Assembly: GCA_018907035.1 (NCBI GenBank)
Contig: JACCIC010000177.1
Span: forward strand, 372,001 to 436,000
DNA: 64,000 nucleotides
Direction of reading: 5' to 3'
From: Sycobia sp. Sy_11
Taxonomy: Eukaryota > Arthropoda > Insecta > Hymenoptera > Epichrysomallidae
Below the pieces are notes generated by a model that made no database searches, was not told the DNA's origin, and was given only the letters and a program-made list of their open reading frames with translations. Positions 24,127 to 36,900 of the stretch are shown here, one piece after another. The translations under genes were made by a program, and so were the position numbers. Each line of letters opens with the position of its first letter. Positions within the stretch are counted from its first letter, which is position 1.

Positions 24127-27100
24127 AGCCTCTCAATTTAGCTCTCAAAAAGCGCCCGCCAAAGTCATGTTACAAATGGTTCCCAACACGTGAGGCCCGA
24201 CGGACATATATAAAACTATATTATCCCAGCGAGCCTGAGTCGAGCACGGTAGCAGGGTAGTTCGCGTAAGAAATCGTAAACTACAAGAAAAGAATTTAGG
24301 TCGGAAAACACGACGAGAAGACAAAAAGTTAAAAACGTGCCGTGTAATTCGTACGTGGCAGACACGTACGGCCATATTAGAGAGCGGTGCACGAATATGC
24401 GCAGTAACGCCGTTACGCGTAGCAGACACGGTCAGTAAGACTGAGAAGATAAACACTTTCCCCCGGCCCATCTCATTAAAATTCGCTTTCCCCTCGCAGA
24501 AGGCTTAGTATGATGTAATTGTTAAATGGGAATGTTAATAAAGTTAATGTCAAATCAGCCGCGTTCCCGTAAACTGAATATAACAATAAAAATATAATAA
24601 CACTAATATATGCATGAGTGATAATTTTAAATAGTCTATTTACATGTCAATATTTAGAACATTTCATTCAATTATGTTTCAATTATTTTATATTCATAAA
24701 CTTATTCACAAAATAAATATGCACTCTGTTTAATCTATATTTACCATTTATTATATATTACATATCATATTATATATATCTTTTGTATTTGCTATATATC
24801 CGCATGAAATGTTTTATATTTACATAATTACTATTACTAATTTAAACATCCTGAACGGTGTATGACTGCCTTCTCCCTGTCGTCCAGTTCACTAGCTTGA
24901 AGAAGCTACTTGCAAATACCCCTGTGAAATCTGTATAATCAGGCTAAGAAAATCATACTGGCATTACAAGCCTGTATGATTGAGCAGTAACAGCTGACAG
25001 CTGCCGCGCTGTATGCATACCAACACATATAGATTTTGGCAGACTGAGAAATTACTGAAGAAGATCGAATTCTTGGTTCTGCAGGATACATATGGCTCAG
25101 AACAACTGCACCTATGGTGGAAATAAAATTTAGAAAGATTCAGCGAGAAAAACCCATTCTGACTAAAAGAACCTGATAGTTAAAACAGGTCCTGTGCGAG
25201 CCATACATGTAATACTTAACAGTAGAATTTTTTAAAGGTAATTTATTTTCTTTTGTTAGCTAGTAAGCTGAGAAGCAGGAGGATCATCGATACGCCACAG
25301 TTGAATTGGTAGACGTGTATTTCATTGTTTTTTACATTTAATAGAGGTGATATAAGTATTCATCTGTGTGTATGTTGTGTGATTTACCCCTGTGCAAGTC
25401 AAAGATAATCAGCGAAGGTTCCAGCAAGTACATGCTTTTTCCAATATAGCATCTCATTACGTTTAAGAAAAATCAGTGAAAGTGCCGGTAGTTTTAAAAC
25501 TTACAAAAAGTTAATATCTGTCTGCTAAACCAAACATGCAGTGCACGTATAACCTATATATCAATTGTAGCATATATAGGTGAGATATTTTAAAAATATC
25601 TAAAGTGGGGGAAGAAAGAGGAATTTTCTGACCCAACAAAGTGTATTAGACCCGTGTGAATCACAGCAATAGTGGTAATTAAATTGGGTATTATTTATAA
25701 ATAATTAAAAGGCAGAACGAGTTGTAAATATCGCACTATCATTGCAAAGTACTTTAACAATAAGTAGAAGTAAATGGAAGTTAGTAACTGATTAATAAAC
25801 AATTAACACTTGCACAGTATGGGATTAGTATAATTGTCATAAAAAGAATATATATGTAAAAATGCGTTTCGACCATGAGGTAAGATTTTTAAAATAAATG
25901 TGTTAATGAAAATTTAGTGAGAACACGAAACAATTATAATATTATTAAATTTTCAATAAACAAGATAATAAATAATTATAAAGTTGAATAAACAATTTTT
26001 CTTGACAACTAGAATTTTGGCATTAGATTCTTATTCTGTTTTCAAACGATTGAAAGCCTGGGAGCAAAAATAGATAGTAAGCTATTGACAAAAAAAAACT
26101 TTCTTTTATTTAAATAAATAACCACACATAGATAAAGCTTTCATAAAATAAGCCTGAATAGACACAGATATGAGAAATAAGAAGATGCGCTTATACGAGA
26201 TCAACCAACTTGAACAGCTATGAGACCATAGAAGAAATATCCAGGAAATATAAAACTATAATAACATCAATTTAAAACCAACAAAGAATAAATAATTTTT
26301 TTAAATAATCAAGGTTCTTAAATAATTTAAATTCAAAACAGCAAATTCTTTCTTTCTCTCAACGAGAGACGTTAGAGATTGTTCAGCTTGGTATTCAATC
26401 AACAGGTATTAATTAAATAATTAGCAGCTAATGAAATAATAAATAATTTAAATAATAATTAATAAGAAATAACGAAAATCAAAACATAACTACGAGGAAA
26501 ATAGTCGAGCATGAGCAAAACCAGATGACACAGTAGTAATAGAAGATTATTTAAAACACAAACAACCAAAAGAATTAATAATAATGGAACAATAAATAAA
26601 TAAATAAATAAATAACGTACAACTTCGAAAAAGGATTCGATAGTAATTTCACATCTCAAATAGCCAGTTTAGATGGCTAACCAGGACATAAATCTCATTT
26701 ATTTAATAACTAAAAAAATAAACTATTCTTTTGCATAAACAATCAAAAAAAAAAATTTTTTTTGACATTTTCTCTGCTTTTATAAGGACTCAAGAAGCAT
26801 TATAAATTAAATTATTTCAACTTCAACAATTTTTTTTTGGAAATATTTGTTAATTTTTTTCTTATTCTGTCACTGCATGCTACTGAAAACAATTACATAT
26901 TTTTTCTCAACCTTAACAAAAAAAAATAATATTCAATAACTCTTAGAACTTTTTCACTAAAAAAAAGCATAATAAACTACATAATAGAAACAGTAATAAT
27001 ATTATTAATAAACAAAAGAAAGAAGAAAGAAGATACTTATCAGAGGTGACAATAACATTAAAATTCAGATTAAAATCAGAATTATACAAGTAAATAAGAA

Positions 27101-27340
27101 TAAAATAAAGTTTGATTGAAAAAAGATAAAGATTGAAAATACAGTATTTTAAGAAAATACAATAACTGTAAACTAAGAAAGACTGATAATTATAATTTGT
27201 GAATAAGTCTAAATATAGGTAGTAAAAATTTTCATCGGATTTATAAATTTTAGAATAGACGTATATATTAACGAATACAACAATAAGTTATAATAAACAA
27301 AATTTTAATCCATAATTATACAGTAAATTATATATAAATT

Positions 27341-27398
<58 letters not shown>

Positions 27399-27480
27399 AT
27401 AAACAATACCTAAATAATATATAAAAAAAAATTATTGTCATATATACTTGAGGAAAATGTAAGCAAAGCTAACAACAAGT
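24127..27480. other. mostly AT-rich intron, no gene recognised
   Basis: 24130-24480 is GC-richer and may belong with the repeat before it. 24480-27480 is very AT-rich, with only a short mixed-composition patch at 24850-25230. A (TA)n array occupies about 27342-27392. No splice-flanked coding sequence with recognisable homology was seen. Confidence 0.5.
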
Positions 27481-27864
27481 CAGGCACAGGCCAGCGAAGA
27501 AAGAAGGTTAAATAGCCTTTTCACAGAGATGACGCCAGAACAACTTACTCAAGAAGCAATAGAACATAACATCAAAACACAAGACAATATCGAGGTTCTT
27601 AAGCTACGGCGACTTTTTGGAAAGAGCACAGCTGAATGGAATGAGATGAACGAAGATATTCATCCAGACATTTCGGAAATATCCGAAGTATTAAAATCCA
27701 CAGAACTGAATTCGGTAGACGAGATAAAAGCCAACAAAATAATAGCTGTTAATGTGGATGCACAAAAGGCTGCCGCTCAGCTGAGCCCCAAACCAAAAAC
27801 AATTACGACGACATCGCCATCATGTTTTCCTATTAATACCCCGTGTGAATGTATGCGTGTATAG
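27481..27864 (+). CDS. unrecognised acidic open frame, possible Gag N-terminal fragment
   Basis: The in-frame reading from about 27466 and the ATG at 27529 give an acidic helix-forming protein of about 111-130 residues (MTPEQLTQEAIEHNIKTQDN at the start, KSTELNSVDEIKANK later) ending in a stop at 27864. I do not recognise a family. Its position before BEL/Pao and gypsy pieces, its helical acidic character and the lack of clear splice sites make a retroelement Gag fragment more likely than a host exon, but this is weak. Confidence 0.3.
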   Translation, partial: QAQASEERRLNSLFTEMTPEQLTQEAIEHNIKTQDNIEVLKLRRLFGKSTAEWNEMNEDIHPDISEISEVLKSTELNSVDEIKANKIIAVNVDAQKAAAQLSPKPKTITTTSPSCFPINTPCECMRV

Positions 27865-28199
27865 AGAGAGCAAAACTACAAGGTTGCAGCTGTTCGTCGG
27901 GAGCATTGCTTACCTGATATATACGGACGAATGTGCAAGAGCTCTGCCGTAATGCGAGGAAAGCCCAAATTGTAAATCAGGGCGTTGCACATTGCGTCGG
28001 TCCGGTACCTGCGACCGAGCTCCTCGGAAGCCCGACGGTCAGCTCGAGCAGGCAGTCAGTCTGCAGCTAGCAACCTGATGGTGAATTGAGTATTACGCGT
28101 AGTGCTGTCAAAATCTTAATTTTTACTTGCCGGTTGATAGTGTCGCAGTCGTGTTGCGTGATTCGTGTCAATCCCGTGCAGTTCTGAGTGTGTCGCCGT

Positions 28200-28450
28200 G
28201 TAGTCGTGTATGCGTATTTGTGTAATTGTGTATAAATACGTGTTTGTGTTTTCGCGTATTTTGTGCGTTCGTGCGTTTACGTATACTTGTGATACGTGTA
28301 CTTGTGAGTGTGTGTACTTGTGCATACGTGTACTTGTGATACGTGTACTTGTGAGTACGTGTGCTTGTGTGTGCGTGTATATACGTACGTGTATGTACGC
28401 GTATTTGTGTTCGTATATACGTATATTTGTGTGCCTGTATATAGGCGAAG
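28200..28450. repeat. degenerate minisatellite of TGTACTTGTG-like units
   Basis: Repeated GTGTACTTGTGATAC-like units, GT/TA alternation and ACGTATA variants fill this stretch. Open frames rich in Thr-His-Tyr or Cys-Val on either strand are products of the repeat, not genes. Confidence 0.8.
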
Positions 28451-29640
28451 CTTAGCATTCATGTACAGGTATCGTGCAGACGCGGGTGCTCCTGTTAGGT
28501 TGCACTGGTGACAAACGGCCCAGATACGGAAGGCGCTATCTGGGTGAGCGCGTGAGTGCTCTAAGCAGGCGCCATTGCGATAACTCGCTCACCAAGGAGT
28601 TATCCAGACACACATGGGGCGAGGGCTGTACCCGTATCCGAGACGTCGGAGTACTGTGTCGTATCGATTTTGGTGTCCCGCTTCCCTCCAAACCACCTCG
28701 TCCGAATTCCAGCGGCAGGTGATATCACCGTCGATACAGAGGTCGGCTGTCGCGGTGTCATCCGCGCTAGTGCGTTAGAACCGTATATTTAAGTGTGTAT
28801 TTATAAATGTGTGCTTATATGCTGCAGCATCAAAGGTATTTTTTTTAAGAATGTTGCATAGTATCCTTAAGGAGAACTGTTAAAGTAATATAATCTCTTT
28901 GATTACTCGTGTTATCGTTTTGTATTCATTTGTTAAAGACTATCTGTCAAGTTATAATTTGTTATTCAATAAATAATTACCTGATTATTCAATAAGTATT
29001 ACTTGATTCGGCTTTTCCCCTTACTCCGAAGGGGTTTTTACGCCCAATCAAGTAATTTTTATTGTCCGCGAAATCGTTGTGTTTTATTTAATTAGCCGAT
29101 CTGCTCATTTCTACTTCCTTAAAATTATCATTAAATCTACGTTGCAATAAACATTGGATCCCCGGATGAGGAATGAGTAGAAGGTTTAATTAACACAAAT
29201 TTTCGTCGATATATGTATGAAGCAAGGTATTCAACTTTTATTGTATAATTTAGATTAATAATTATCTTAATAATAAAGTTAATAATAATAATGTTAGTTT
29301 AAATAATAAAGTTAAAGATTAATAAAAATAAAGTTATTATTGCGTAGTTTAATATTTTATATACCTTGTACCTTTATTAGTTTTAGCAAATTATCTTAAT
29401 AGATTATTTGATTTTTATTCTTTTTTTATACCTGCTTATACGTTACACTTTCTTAGTTTTGTTAAGTTATATTAGTAAGTTATTTAATTTTATTAGCTTT
29501 ATACTTTTTATACGTTATATTTCTATTAGTTTAGTAGGTTATTATTTACAAGTTATTTTATTTGTGTGAATGCTGAATTGATAATACACGTCTCTATAGT
29601 TATTTAATAAGAAAATCACATTAGTCATTAGAGATCAACT
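28451..29640. other. GC-rich then AT-rich spacer, possible LTR, no gene recognised
   Basis: 28460-28760 is GC-rich, with a hairpin (GATAACTC near 28578, GAGTTATC near 28595). 28990-29065 has nested inverted repeats (ACTTGATT...AATCAAGT around CCCCTT...AAGGGG), as seen near LTR ends. From 29200 to 29600 it is AT-rich. This may be the leader or LTR of the BEL/Pao fragment that follows. Confidence 0.35.
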
Positions 29641-30390
29641 CCGGAGAGCCGATCTCTCTACTTCGCTTCCGTCGGATACTGCCAATGTAGCTGGGGCTGC
29701 GCTTGTCAGGTCTAAAGTTCTCTGGTCGGTATGAGTACTGGGAGAGTTTCGCTGATCTCTTCAATACGCTCGTACACTCTAACATCGTGAGCGAAGCTAC
29801 TAAATTTAGTTATTTAAAACGTTGCTTGACCGGTCCCGCTGCCGATTTAGTAAAGGATGTGGCAATGAGGGACGCGAACTATGCGACAACATGGCAGGCA
29901 TTGTCGGCACGATTTCATAATCCGCGATTAATAGTGAATAAACACCTACATGCACTTATGATACTACCACATTTAAAGGGAGAGTCCGGTGTGGACCTGC
30001 GCCTTTTGCTGATGAAGCCCAACGGATTGTTCGCGCATTATCGAATTTGAAGATGCGGTCGATCAGTGGGATGTTTGGCTGACTTATGTTTTAGCTTTGC
30101 GATTAGATCCGGTGTCGAGAGAGAAGTGGAAGTCGGAAATGAGTGGGCGGGATGAATTTATGAACGCTGACAGCGCGCGCGATCCATCCGTAACACCAGC
30201 ACAGTCGAGTGCAGTAGATCGGTTTCCAAAGTTTCCTGAATTCACGAAACTTCTGGAGAAGCGATCTGATACACTCAGCATGATGGCCGCAAGAGGTGCT
30301 GATGATAAAGGACCCGTGAGTAATAAAGCACGTCGTTTTTCACGCACGATACATCACACTCGACATGAAATATATGAAATATATTTTTAG
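29640..30390 (+). pseudogene. BEL/Pao Gag fragment (DUF1759-like)
   Basis: The frame at 29703-30050 contains FSGRYEYWESFADLFNTLVH, FSYLKRCLTGPAADLV and FHNPRLIVNKHLHAL, the core of BEL/Pao Gag (DUF1759 family). After a frameshift near 30040 the domain continues at 30097-30390 (LRLDPVSREKWKSEMSGRDE, FPEFTKLLEKRSDTLSMMAA). Protease and RT of this copy are missing: at 30384-30449 the sequence switches through a short tandem duplication into a gypsy element. Confidence 0.88.
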
Positions 30391-30449
30391 CAGACGTAAA
30401 GGCACCGCATCATAAAGTTTTTAGCGGACGTAAAGGCACCTCAAAGTAA
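30384..30449. repeat. 34-bp tandem duplication at the BEL/gypsy junction
   Basis: TTTTTAGCAGACGTAAAGGC at 30384 is repeated as TTTTTAGCGGACGTAAAGGC at 30418. The two copies sit exactly where BEL Gag homology ends and gypsy pol begins. Confidence 0.8.
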
Positions 30450-30940
30450 ACTTCTACGGAAGAACGTGAGATGGCACTGGGACAAACCCCAGAAAGACGC
30501 ACTTAACCAACTGCGTATTTTGCTAATGCAAGCACCCTATCGCCTACGCGAGCAGGACATTGACTAAGGCGGAGATAATCTACACGGTGACCGAAAAAGA
30601 GTGTCTTGCCGTACTCTGGGCCGTAGAGAAATTTAGAGGCTACCTGTTGGGAGATGAATTCACGGTGATCACCGGTCATGGTAGTCTAAAATGGCTACAT
30701 ACGCTAAAAAACCTTACGGGCAGATTAGCAAGATGGGCCACAGCGCTGCAGGCCTATAATATGAAGATTATTCATAGCAAAGGCGCCCTGCACAACGTAG
30801 GAGACGCACTCTCACGTCCCCCTACCACAGAGACATCGCCAACAGCTACCATCGCCTCTATGAAGCAAGATAGTTCGATGAAAGAAAAATCAAAGAAATC
30901 CGAGATTGCCCAGAAACACACCAATACTGACGTATTCTAA
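30440..30940 (+). pseudogene. gypsy RNase H remnant
   Basis: 30560-30940 encodes YTVTEKECLAVLWAVEKFRG, FTVITGHGSLKWLHTLKNLT and GALHNVGDALSRPP. The conserved Asp of the usual TDHxSL motif is Gly (ITGHGSL), so RNase H would be inactive. Upstream (30440-30555) residual RT/connection sequence is frameshifted. A 126-codon open frame remains, ending at a stop near 30940. Confidence 0.85.
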
Positions 30941-31019
30941 ATAACGGACGTACTAGGTCCCGGAGAAGACGATTAGAAAATCGTCGTTTCTTCTAATGAT
31001 CGGAAGCGGATAATGTTCG

Positions 31020-32180
31020 AATGTTACAACACGTCGACATCCGGACATTTCAGATGTTGATAAAACACTGCATAAGGTCTTCCGGGACTATTACTGGCCA
31101 GGAATGAGGAGAGATATTTACAGCTATATAAAACATTGCCCTGAATGTCAGCTTTACAAAGTCTCTCAGAGAGCACCAACCGGCCTAATGACACACAGCA
31201 ATGTGGAAGGGCCATGGACGAGTGTGGCCACTGACATAATGGGTCCATTTCCTGCCAGTAAAGGTCAACACCGATATCTGTTAATCTTTGAGGTCCTAAG
31301 TCACCAAATACGTGGAGCTTCGATCACTACGCAAGGCAACAGGGCATATAATGATAGTTAAAGTGCTGGAGGAACTAGTTGTATTGAAATGGGGATGCCC
31401 CAAGTTTCTAATCTCTGACAATGGTACCGAATTCGTCAACAAGTTAGTCAAGCAGGGACTCGACGAACTCAGAATAATACAACAGCTGATGGCGTCATAC
31501 CATGCACTCTGTAGAGCGGGTATTTTATTTATTTTATTTTATTTAATTTAAGGAGTTGGGCCTTCCCGGCCTCCGGGCGCATAGATAAACCCTTCGCGTC
31601 CCTTCTTTAACCAGTAGCCGCTATGAACGGCAGGCCTTCCAGAATAAAATTATTCCGGTCGTCATACTGGATTTAATGTCCTCAATCTCCAAGTTTGCAG
31701 CCCGTAAATGTCGCCGCCTTTTCTCAGATATATTTCGACTGTGGCACAGAAGATATTCGGGGGTTTCATCCTCTGTGTAGCAAAAGCGGCAGAAGGGGTC
31801 TCTCACGAGGCACATTCTGCACATGTGGGCGTTAATCTTACCTAGAGCGGGTAAATCGCACATTCAAAAATATGATCTCAGTCTTCGTAAAAGAAGATCA
31901 TAAAGATTGGGACATCCACTTACGTAAACTGGCCTTCGCAATGAATACATCTGTGCACACAAGTACGCTAGCCTCGCCAGGCTTCTTGAACTTCGGTAGA
32001 AATCCAAGGAAGATTCCCACATACAGAAACATCCGCATAAACAACCAACTACGTCAGTCATTAACACCTGCTGACTGGCTAAGTCGAATGAAGAGGTTAT
32101 TCGTCATGCATGAATTAGTCAGGAAAAACTTATGTGCAGCCAGCGAGAAAGAGGCGTACCACTATCAGAAAAATAGATGA
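31020..32180 (+). pseudogene. gypsy integrase remnant interrupted by a LINE
   Basis: 31104-31361 holds the end of the zinc domain (HCPECQLYKVSQRAPTGLM), then VATDIMGPFPASKGQHRYLL with the first catalytic Asp. After a frameshift at about 31325 comes FLISDNGTEFVNKL with the second Asp. The core is then split at 31512 by a 320-bp LINE insertion and resumes at about 31854 (RTFKNMISVFVKEDHKDW). The insertion target contains the catalytic Glu codon. 31872-32180 continues with LAFAMNTSVHTSTLASPGFL, a conserved integrase C-proximal block. Confidence 0.88.
31523..31842 (-). mobile_element. 5'-truncated LINE insertion with target-site duplication
   Basis: On the minus strand the last 80 codons of a LINE ORF2 read MCLVRDPFCRFCYTEDETPE then YLLCH, the C-x2-C...H...C knuckle at the end of R1/I-type ORF2 proteins, followed by a TAAAA-type tail (plus-strand TTTTATTTATTTTATTTTAT). 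Both sides carry the 11-bp duplication TAGAGCGGGTA (31512-31522 and 31843-31853). The insertion sits in the gypsy integrase and is therefore younger than it. Confidence 0.92.
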
Positions 32181-34357
32181 GAAGCATCGTTTGAGAAAAA
32201 TGAGACGGTTTGTAGAAGGAATCACGTACTATCATCAGAGTTGGATAGGTTTGTAGCAAAACTAGCCCTACACCAGCGAAAAGGCGAAATAGAAGTAGGA
32301 AACTTGATTGAGTTCAGTGCGAACTCAGCTTAGGAGTTAGGCGTCGACGAGCCTGGACCGAAGGAGAATATACCGGTCAACGAAGAATTTTTTGCACTGT
32401 CTCTATTAGACACTAACAACTTCTCCCTCGATGACCTAGAGAATACTCCCATCCACGTAAAACGTACAAATACCAACAACGCAGAGAGTAACATCATCTG
32501 TGAGTGTGCAGAAAGATGTAAAACTACCACACCATCAGAAGGTGAGGCAGAAGAAGTAGTTGAAGAGGTTAGTCCGCAAAGACATGAAACTACAACAACA
32601 ACGGAAGTGAAAGAGTTAAGACCCACGTAGACGTGAAGCTACGGAAAACGCACAGGAGTGCCAGAGTCCGAAACAACGTAAAACTAGCACATCAACATCA
32701 ACAGGAACAGCGGACGTAAAAAAAGGTAGGGAAAAAGTAATTGATTGGATTTTCAATTCTTTCAGAAGAAGATACGAGGACTTGGGCGACACCATTGCCA
32801 TCGGTTGCAAGTCCGACAGCGAACCGTCGCATAAGACCGGACTACTGGCAGCGTACCTTAGACGCCTAATAGTCCACCGTAACCCACAAGACACAATACT
32901 GTATTAGACACGTCAGCAAATACGGTCCATTAGCCCCTACCGTACCGGCCAGGATCCAAGTGCCATAGAAGAATTATGCAAAAGCGACCATCAAAAGTCA
33001 AAAGGCTAGCGCCTATCGTCTACGTACACACCCCGGATGACGCTGAAGTTCGCCTCTACCGCGGAAATCGCAGCGCATTCATGCGCTCCGTGGGGACACA
33101 GCGATCCGGCGAACGAAAGAAGCGTCAGGAATCCCAGGGCAGTGAAGACGCGAAGGCGCAAGACAAAATGATAATCCCGACTAAATTCACGGAGAATAAC
33201 GGTCGCTATGAGGAATGTGCCTGTGCCGGTAAAACGATTCAGATCTCCCTACCGCGCCCGGATAATTCTACCAACAGCCAGAATGACATCTATATGTTGG
33301 AATACAAGAAGGGTTTGAATCCCTTCAGAGTTCAAGAAACAATCAGCCCCGTCATGCAGCAAGTATAGCAAAACTATGTTACAGCAACCCTTAAGATACT
33401 AGCGCTCATGACATTGGCAATCACCGCCCCGCCCCAGAGAATTTCGTCGGGAAAAAGAATGGCTGTTGGAATCGCGGTAAAGATGGCCATAGGTACTCCA
33501 CTTACCCACAACCGCGGAGTAGCAAATTTGGCTACCGCTATGGCAGCTGGGCAATGGATTTTCATATGTGCATCGCTTGTCCTGAGAGGCCGGCCACTGC
33601 TGCTTCGTCTTGGAAGGAGGAGGAGGTAGGCGACAGCATGAAGCAGTCGCCACGTGAAGGTGATAAGACGCTGCGGCAGATGTCCGAAGAAGTGGCACAG
33701 GAAGAAAAGGTGCTCGAACGTCTACATCACGAAGTTGATACTAAGTAGACACCGTCCAGCTGTTTTCCTTTGTTTTTTCAGATAATTACCATAGAGATTC
33801 CTACGTGTCCCCATAAGGCAATACCAGCAAAGGTAGAAGAGTACACCGTTTAGGAGTGACTAACAAAATAGGGTATGTTACGGGATATCATAACGAAGAA
33901 GAATTAATGGTAAAATACACGCGAGAGCGGCAATATAGCGATGGCGCAATGGTGACGGACGAAGAATGGCACTAGAAAAGAGCGTACAATGGCTCCAAGT
34001 CAAGAGAAGGCTACTTGCCCAGTCCCCCAATACTGCTCCAACGATAGCTGAGAGGAAATCAGTAACTACAGAGAAACCTCATTTACAGCAAACTCCATCA
34101 CAAGAAGGAGTCAACGCATCGTACAGAAGCCCAAGAAGATGGCCGATGCCAGCCCCTCGCGAAGAAGAGTGACAAGCAAGAATAACGCATTATGAAATAT
34201 AGACATTACCTAGATAATAGATTAGATTAGTTAGATTATAAGTTTCATATTTGTATTATACATGTTTTAGTTTTAGCTTAGTTTTAATAACACTTTACAA
34301 GATATACCTTTTTTTCTTTTCTTATTAAATAATTGGCTAAGTTAGATATTCATAAAT
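32181..34357 (+). other. 3' part of the gypsy element, no recognised domain
   Basis: Coding-like composition continues to about 33750 in several frames. 32976-33368 is an open 130-codon frame (VYVHTPDDAEVRLYRGNRSA near its start) that I do not recognise. 33408-33748 has shorter frames. It could be a downstream ORF (env position) or the end of pol. I see no signal peptide or membrane segment that would support an envelope. From 34190 the sequence is AT-rich. Confidence 0.35.
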
Positions 34358-34672
34358 AATGTTCGCACGTGAACGTAAAACTGCGTGAATCGCATTCCGC
34401 GAAGGTGCGCGACGTGCACGCATGAAGGAGGAACTCGAGAGAAGAACCGTTCTTCTCTTTCGGGCTGCCAAGGAAGACAGTTGCGTCGGGAAGAGAAACA
34501 TCCAAAATAGTATAACTCTCTCTCGAGCCTATCGCCCGCTGACCCTAACATCATTTAGAGAATACCGACACCCTCGCTAGTTCCGGCAGCCTCGCCTGAT
34601 CGAGCGACAATCCTCACGGTCAAAAGCTTATCGAGAGCACGGGACAGAAGGAAAGAAGGGATCTCTTCCGAA

Positions 34673-34716
<44 letters not shown>

Positions 34717-34764
34717 TGGAAGTAGCGGCGCCAAGGACTCATCGTCAAATAGCCTCTCAATTTA
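34358..34764 (+). repeat. GC-rich dispersed repeat, copy B (partner at 23653-24126)
   Basis: Same blocks and order as copy A, including the purine array (here 34673-34718) and the CTCTCAATTTA end, after which the two copies diverge. Both are on the same strand 10.7 kb apart, consistent with either two solo repeats or the LTR pair of a composite element. Confidence 0.75.
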
Positions 34765-36900
34765 TTAATATGCGCGTCATCGTTGTACAGTCACGCGCGC
34801 AAGCGTCCCGTGCTGAAGACACTACGCATCGCGTCCCCCCTTTTCTCTTCTCTGCCGTGCCAATCCATGTCTGCGGAACACAGTCCGTGGTGATTGTCCC
34901 CGCCGTGCAGAGAACTGATTTGTATAGATCGCGAAATTGTAATGCCATGTAATGCCGAGTAAGGTGATATGTATTTTTCGCGAATATTGATAATAAATTG
35001 TTAATAGTTTCGAAAGACGCCCATTGTCGTCATTTCAGTTCCTCGTTCCCCGTTTTCAGTTCCAGCGACGTCGACACCACCAGGGACCTTGAAGGTAAGC
35101 GCCCGAAAAATTCTACTAATACATTCAACTAATATATCTATATATTAAACAGTGGGAATACGAGTTGCTTTGATTCTACTGTATAAAAATATTTGGGGAG
35201 TAATGCTGTGTATTCGAGTTATGATCATGATATGAACGGCGCACTAGCGGTTAAGCCATTGATTTATCCATCTCTATAGATTTCTCTTTCCGTTTCTACG
35301 AGCCTGATAGAAGATTTTCCTTCCGATGGAATTGATGAAAAGTAGAGAATTGACTGTTGTACAGGGTCAGATGTTTCGTATGGAGTAACCAGATGACAGC
35401 ACCGTTCAAGCTTCTGTGACAACTGCATTGCCTATAAACTCTGTTGCCACTATAATAAATCTCCGCTGTGATAATGCGTGGAGTCGCACATGCTGTCGCC
35501 ACTATATAGTATACAGTTGTAGTCTTCTAAGATTTACGTACTCGCCTACAGTGGATAAACCTCCCACTCCCGTTAACAATTGAAAGTGAACCACTTGTGC
35601 AGAATACCATCATGGTAAATGTCTGTTTACCGACTCTAATCATTGGATCTACGAAAGCGTCCGTGAGTCAAACAGCTGGATGGATACCGATATCAGTAAC
35701 TGCTACTTCTATATTGTGATTGCAACGTAGGATTGTCAGGGATGCACTCAGAAACTGATTTAAACGTTCTTACAGGTTTGGGTAGTGATTCGAAGGAGTA
35801 ATATTGAGACATTGAAATCAATTATGTGATTTGATGACGAATATGAGCTGTACCGAGAATGAGATCTACATTAGCAATAAACAAAAAGTTGGATCCGTAA
35901 TGGATGAAGCTATCATCAAAAAGGTGCTAGAGATCGAGAAATGTATTAATAAAATATTACGCATTCGGGAACGGCCTATACAGAGATGAGCCTTTCCGAG
36001 AAATATATGTGAGCTATGAAGATTATAAAACCGATTTTACAGCAGGGACTTCGATACAAAATGAGGAGACTTTATCAATCGTCGTGAAAAATGATGATAA
36101 CTCCAATAACCGGACTTGAACCTACATTCTCTTGATTGTAAGGTTATTATTATACCATTATATCATTATGCGACTAATCATGAACAAGTACTAAAATGGA
36201 ACCTCCTTGAATCTTGTTCTAGCCATGCATATCGTCATGAGCAGCCTAATAATAAAAAATTAAAAATTGCATACATAATCTTACTTCATTCGCTAATGCT
36301 GATGATTCATTCAGTTACAGGTTTTTAACAATAGTACAGATCCTATAGAATATAAACATAAATCTGATAAATTATATGACTTTACAATAAATTCTTGCCA
36401 GATAACTGGTAAAGTGAGCGTGTTAATGTTACTTTCCGCTAGATGAATCGAGTTACTTTTGTGATTTTTATTTTTGCACAAAAGGAAACAAAGAATCTCA
36501 GAAATAGTTAAAAGTATCGTTTCTTCAGACTTTGACTCTGAGTTATTTTTATATATTATCACTTGATATCAATATTTTGAGAAATTACTTCTTTAACATT
36601 TATTTGCTCCCTCTCCCCAGTTTTTAGTTACGTCGATTTACTCTGTATCATTAGATATATAGTAATCATAGATAATATATATTATAATATATATCGAGTC
36701 TCCACATATATGTCAATGTGGCTGAAAAAATTTGATACAGAAAAAATTCCATACTGTTCGTTTTTCTTTCTTCTTCTTCTTGGCGACTCGCTTCTGTAAG
36801 CATGGCCAATTGACAAGGGACAGATAAGTACTGGCTACCTCCTCCCATTTCGTGCGTGAGAAGACCTGCGAGAGTTAGGAGCGGAAGACGAGCTTAGTTC
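34765..36900. other. mixed spacer, no gene recognised
   Basis: 34770-35100 remains GC-rich and ends with a good donor-like GAAGGTAAGC at about 35090, which could be a retroelement leader splice site. 35100-36900 is AT-rich with short open frames only. No channel exon seen. Confidence 0.4.

Noticed and set aside
28116..28458. Several overlapping open frames on both strands with His/Thr/Tyr- or Cys/Val-rich repeats
   Set aside because: They are translations of the TGTACTTGTG-type minisatellite, open in many frames because of the repeat composition.
32976..33368. Considered as an envelope gene of the gypsy element
   Set aside because: No signal peptide, furin-like site or membrane segment is visible and the sequence is hydrophilic and basic.
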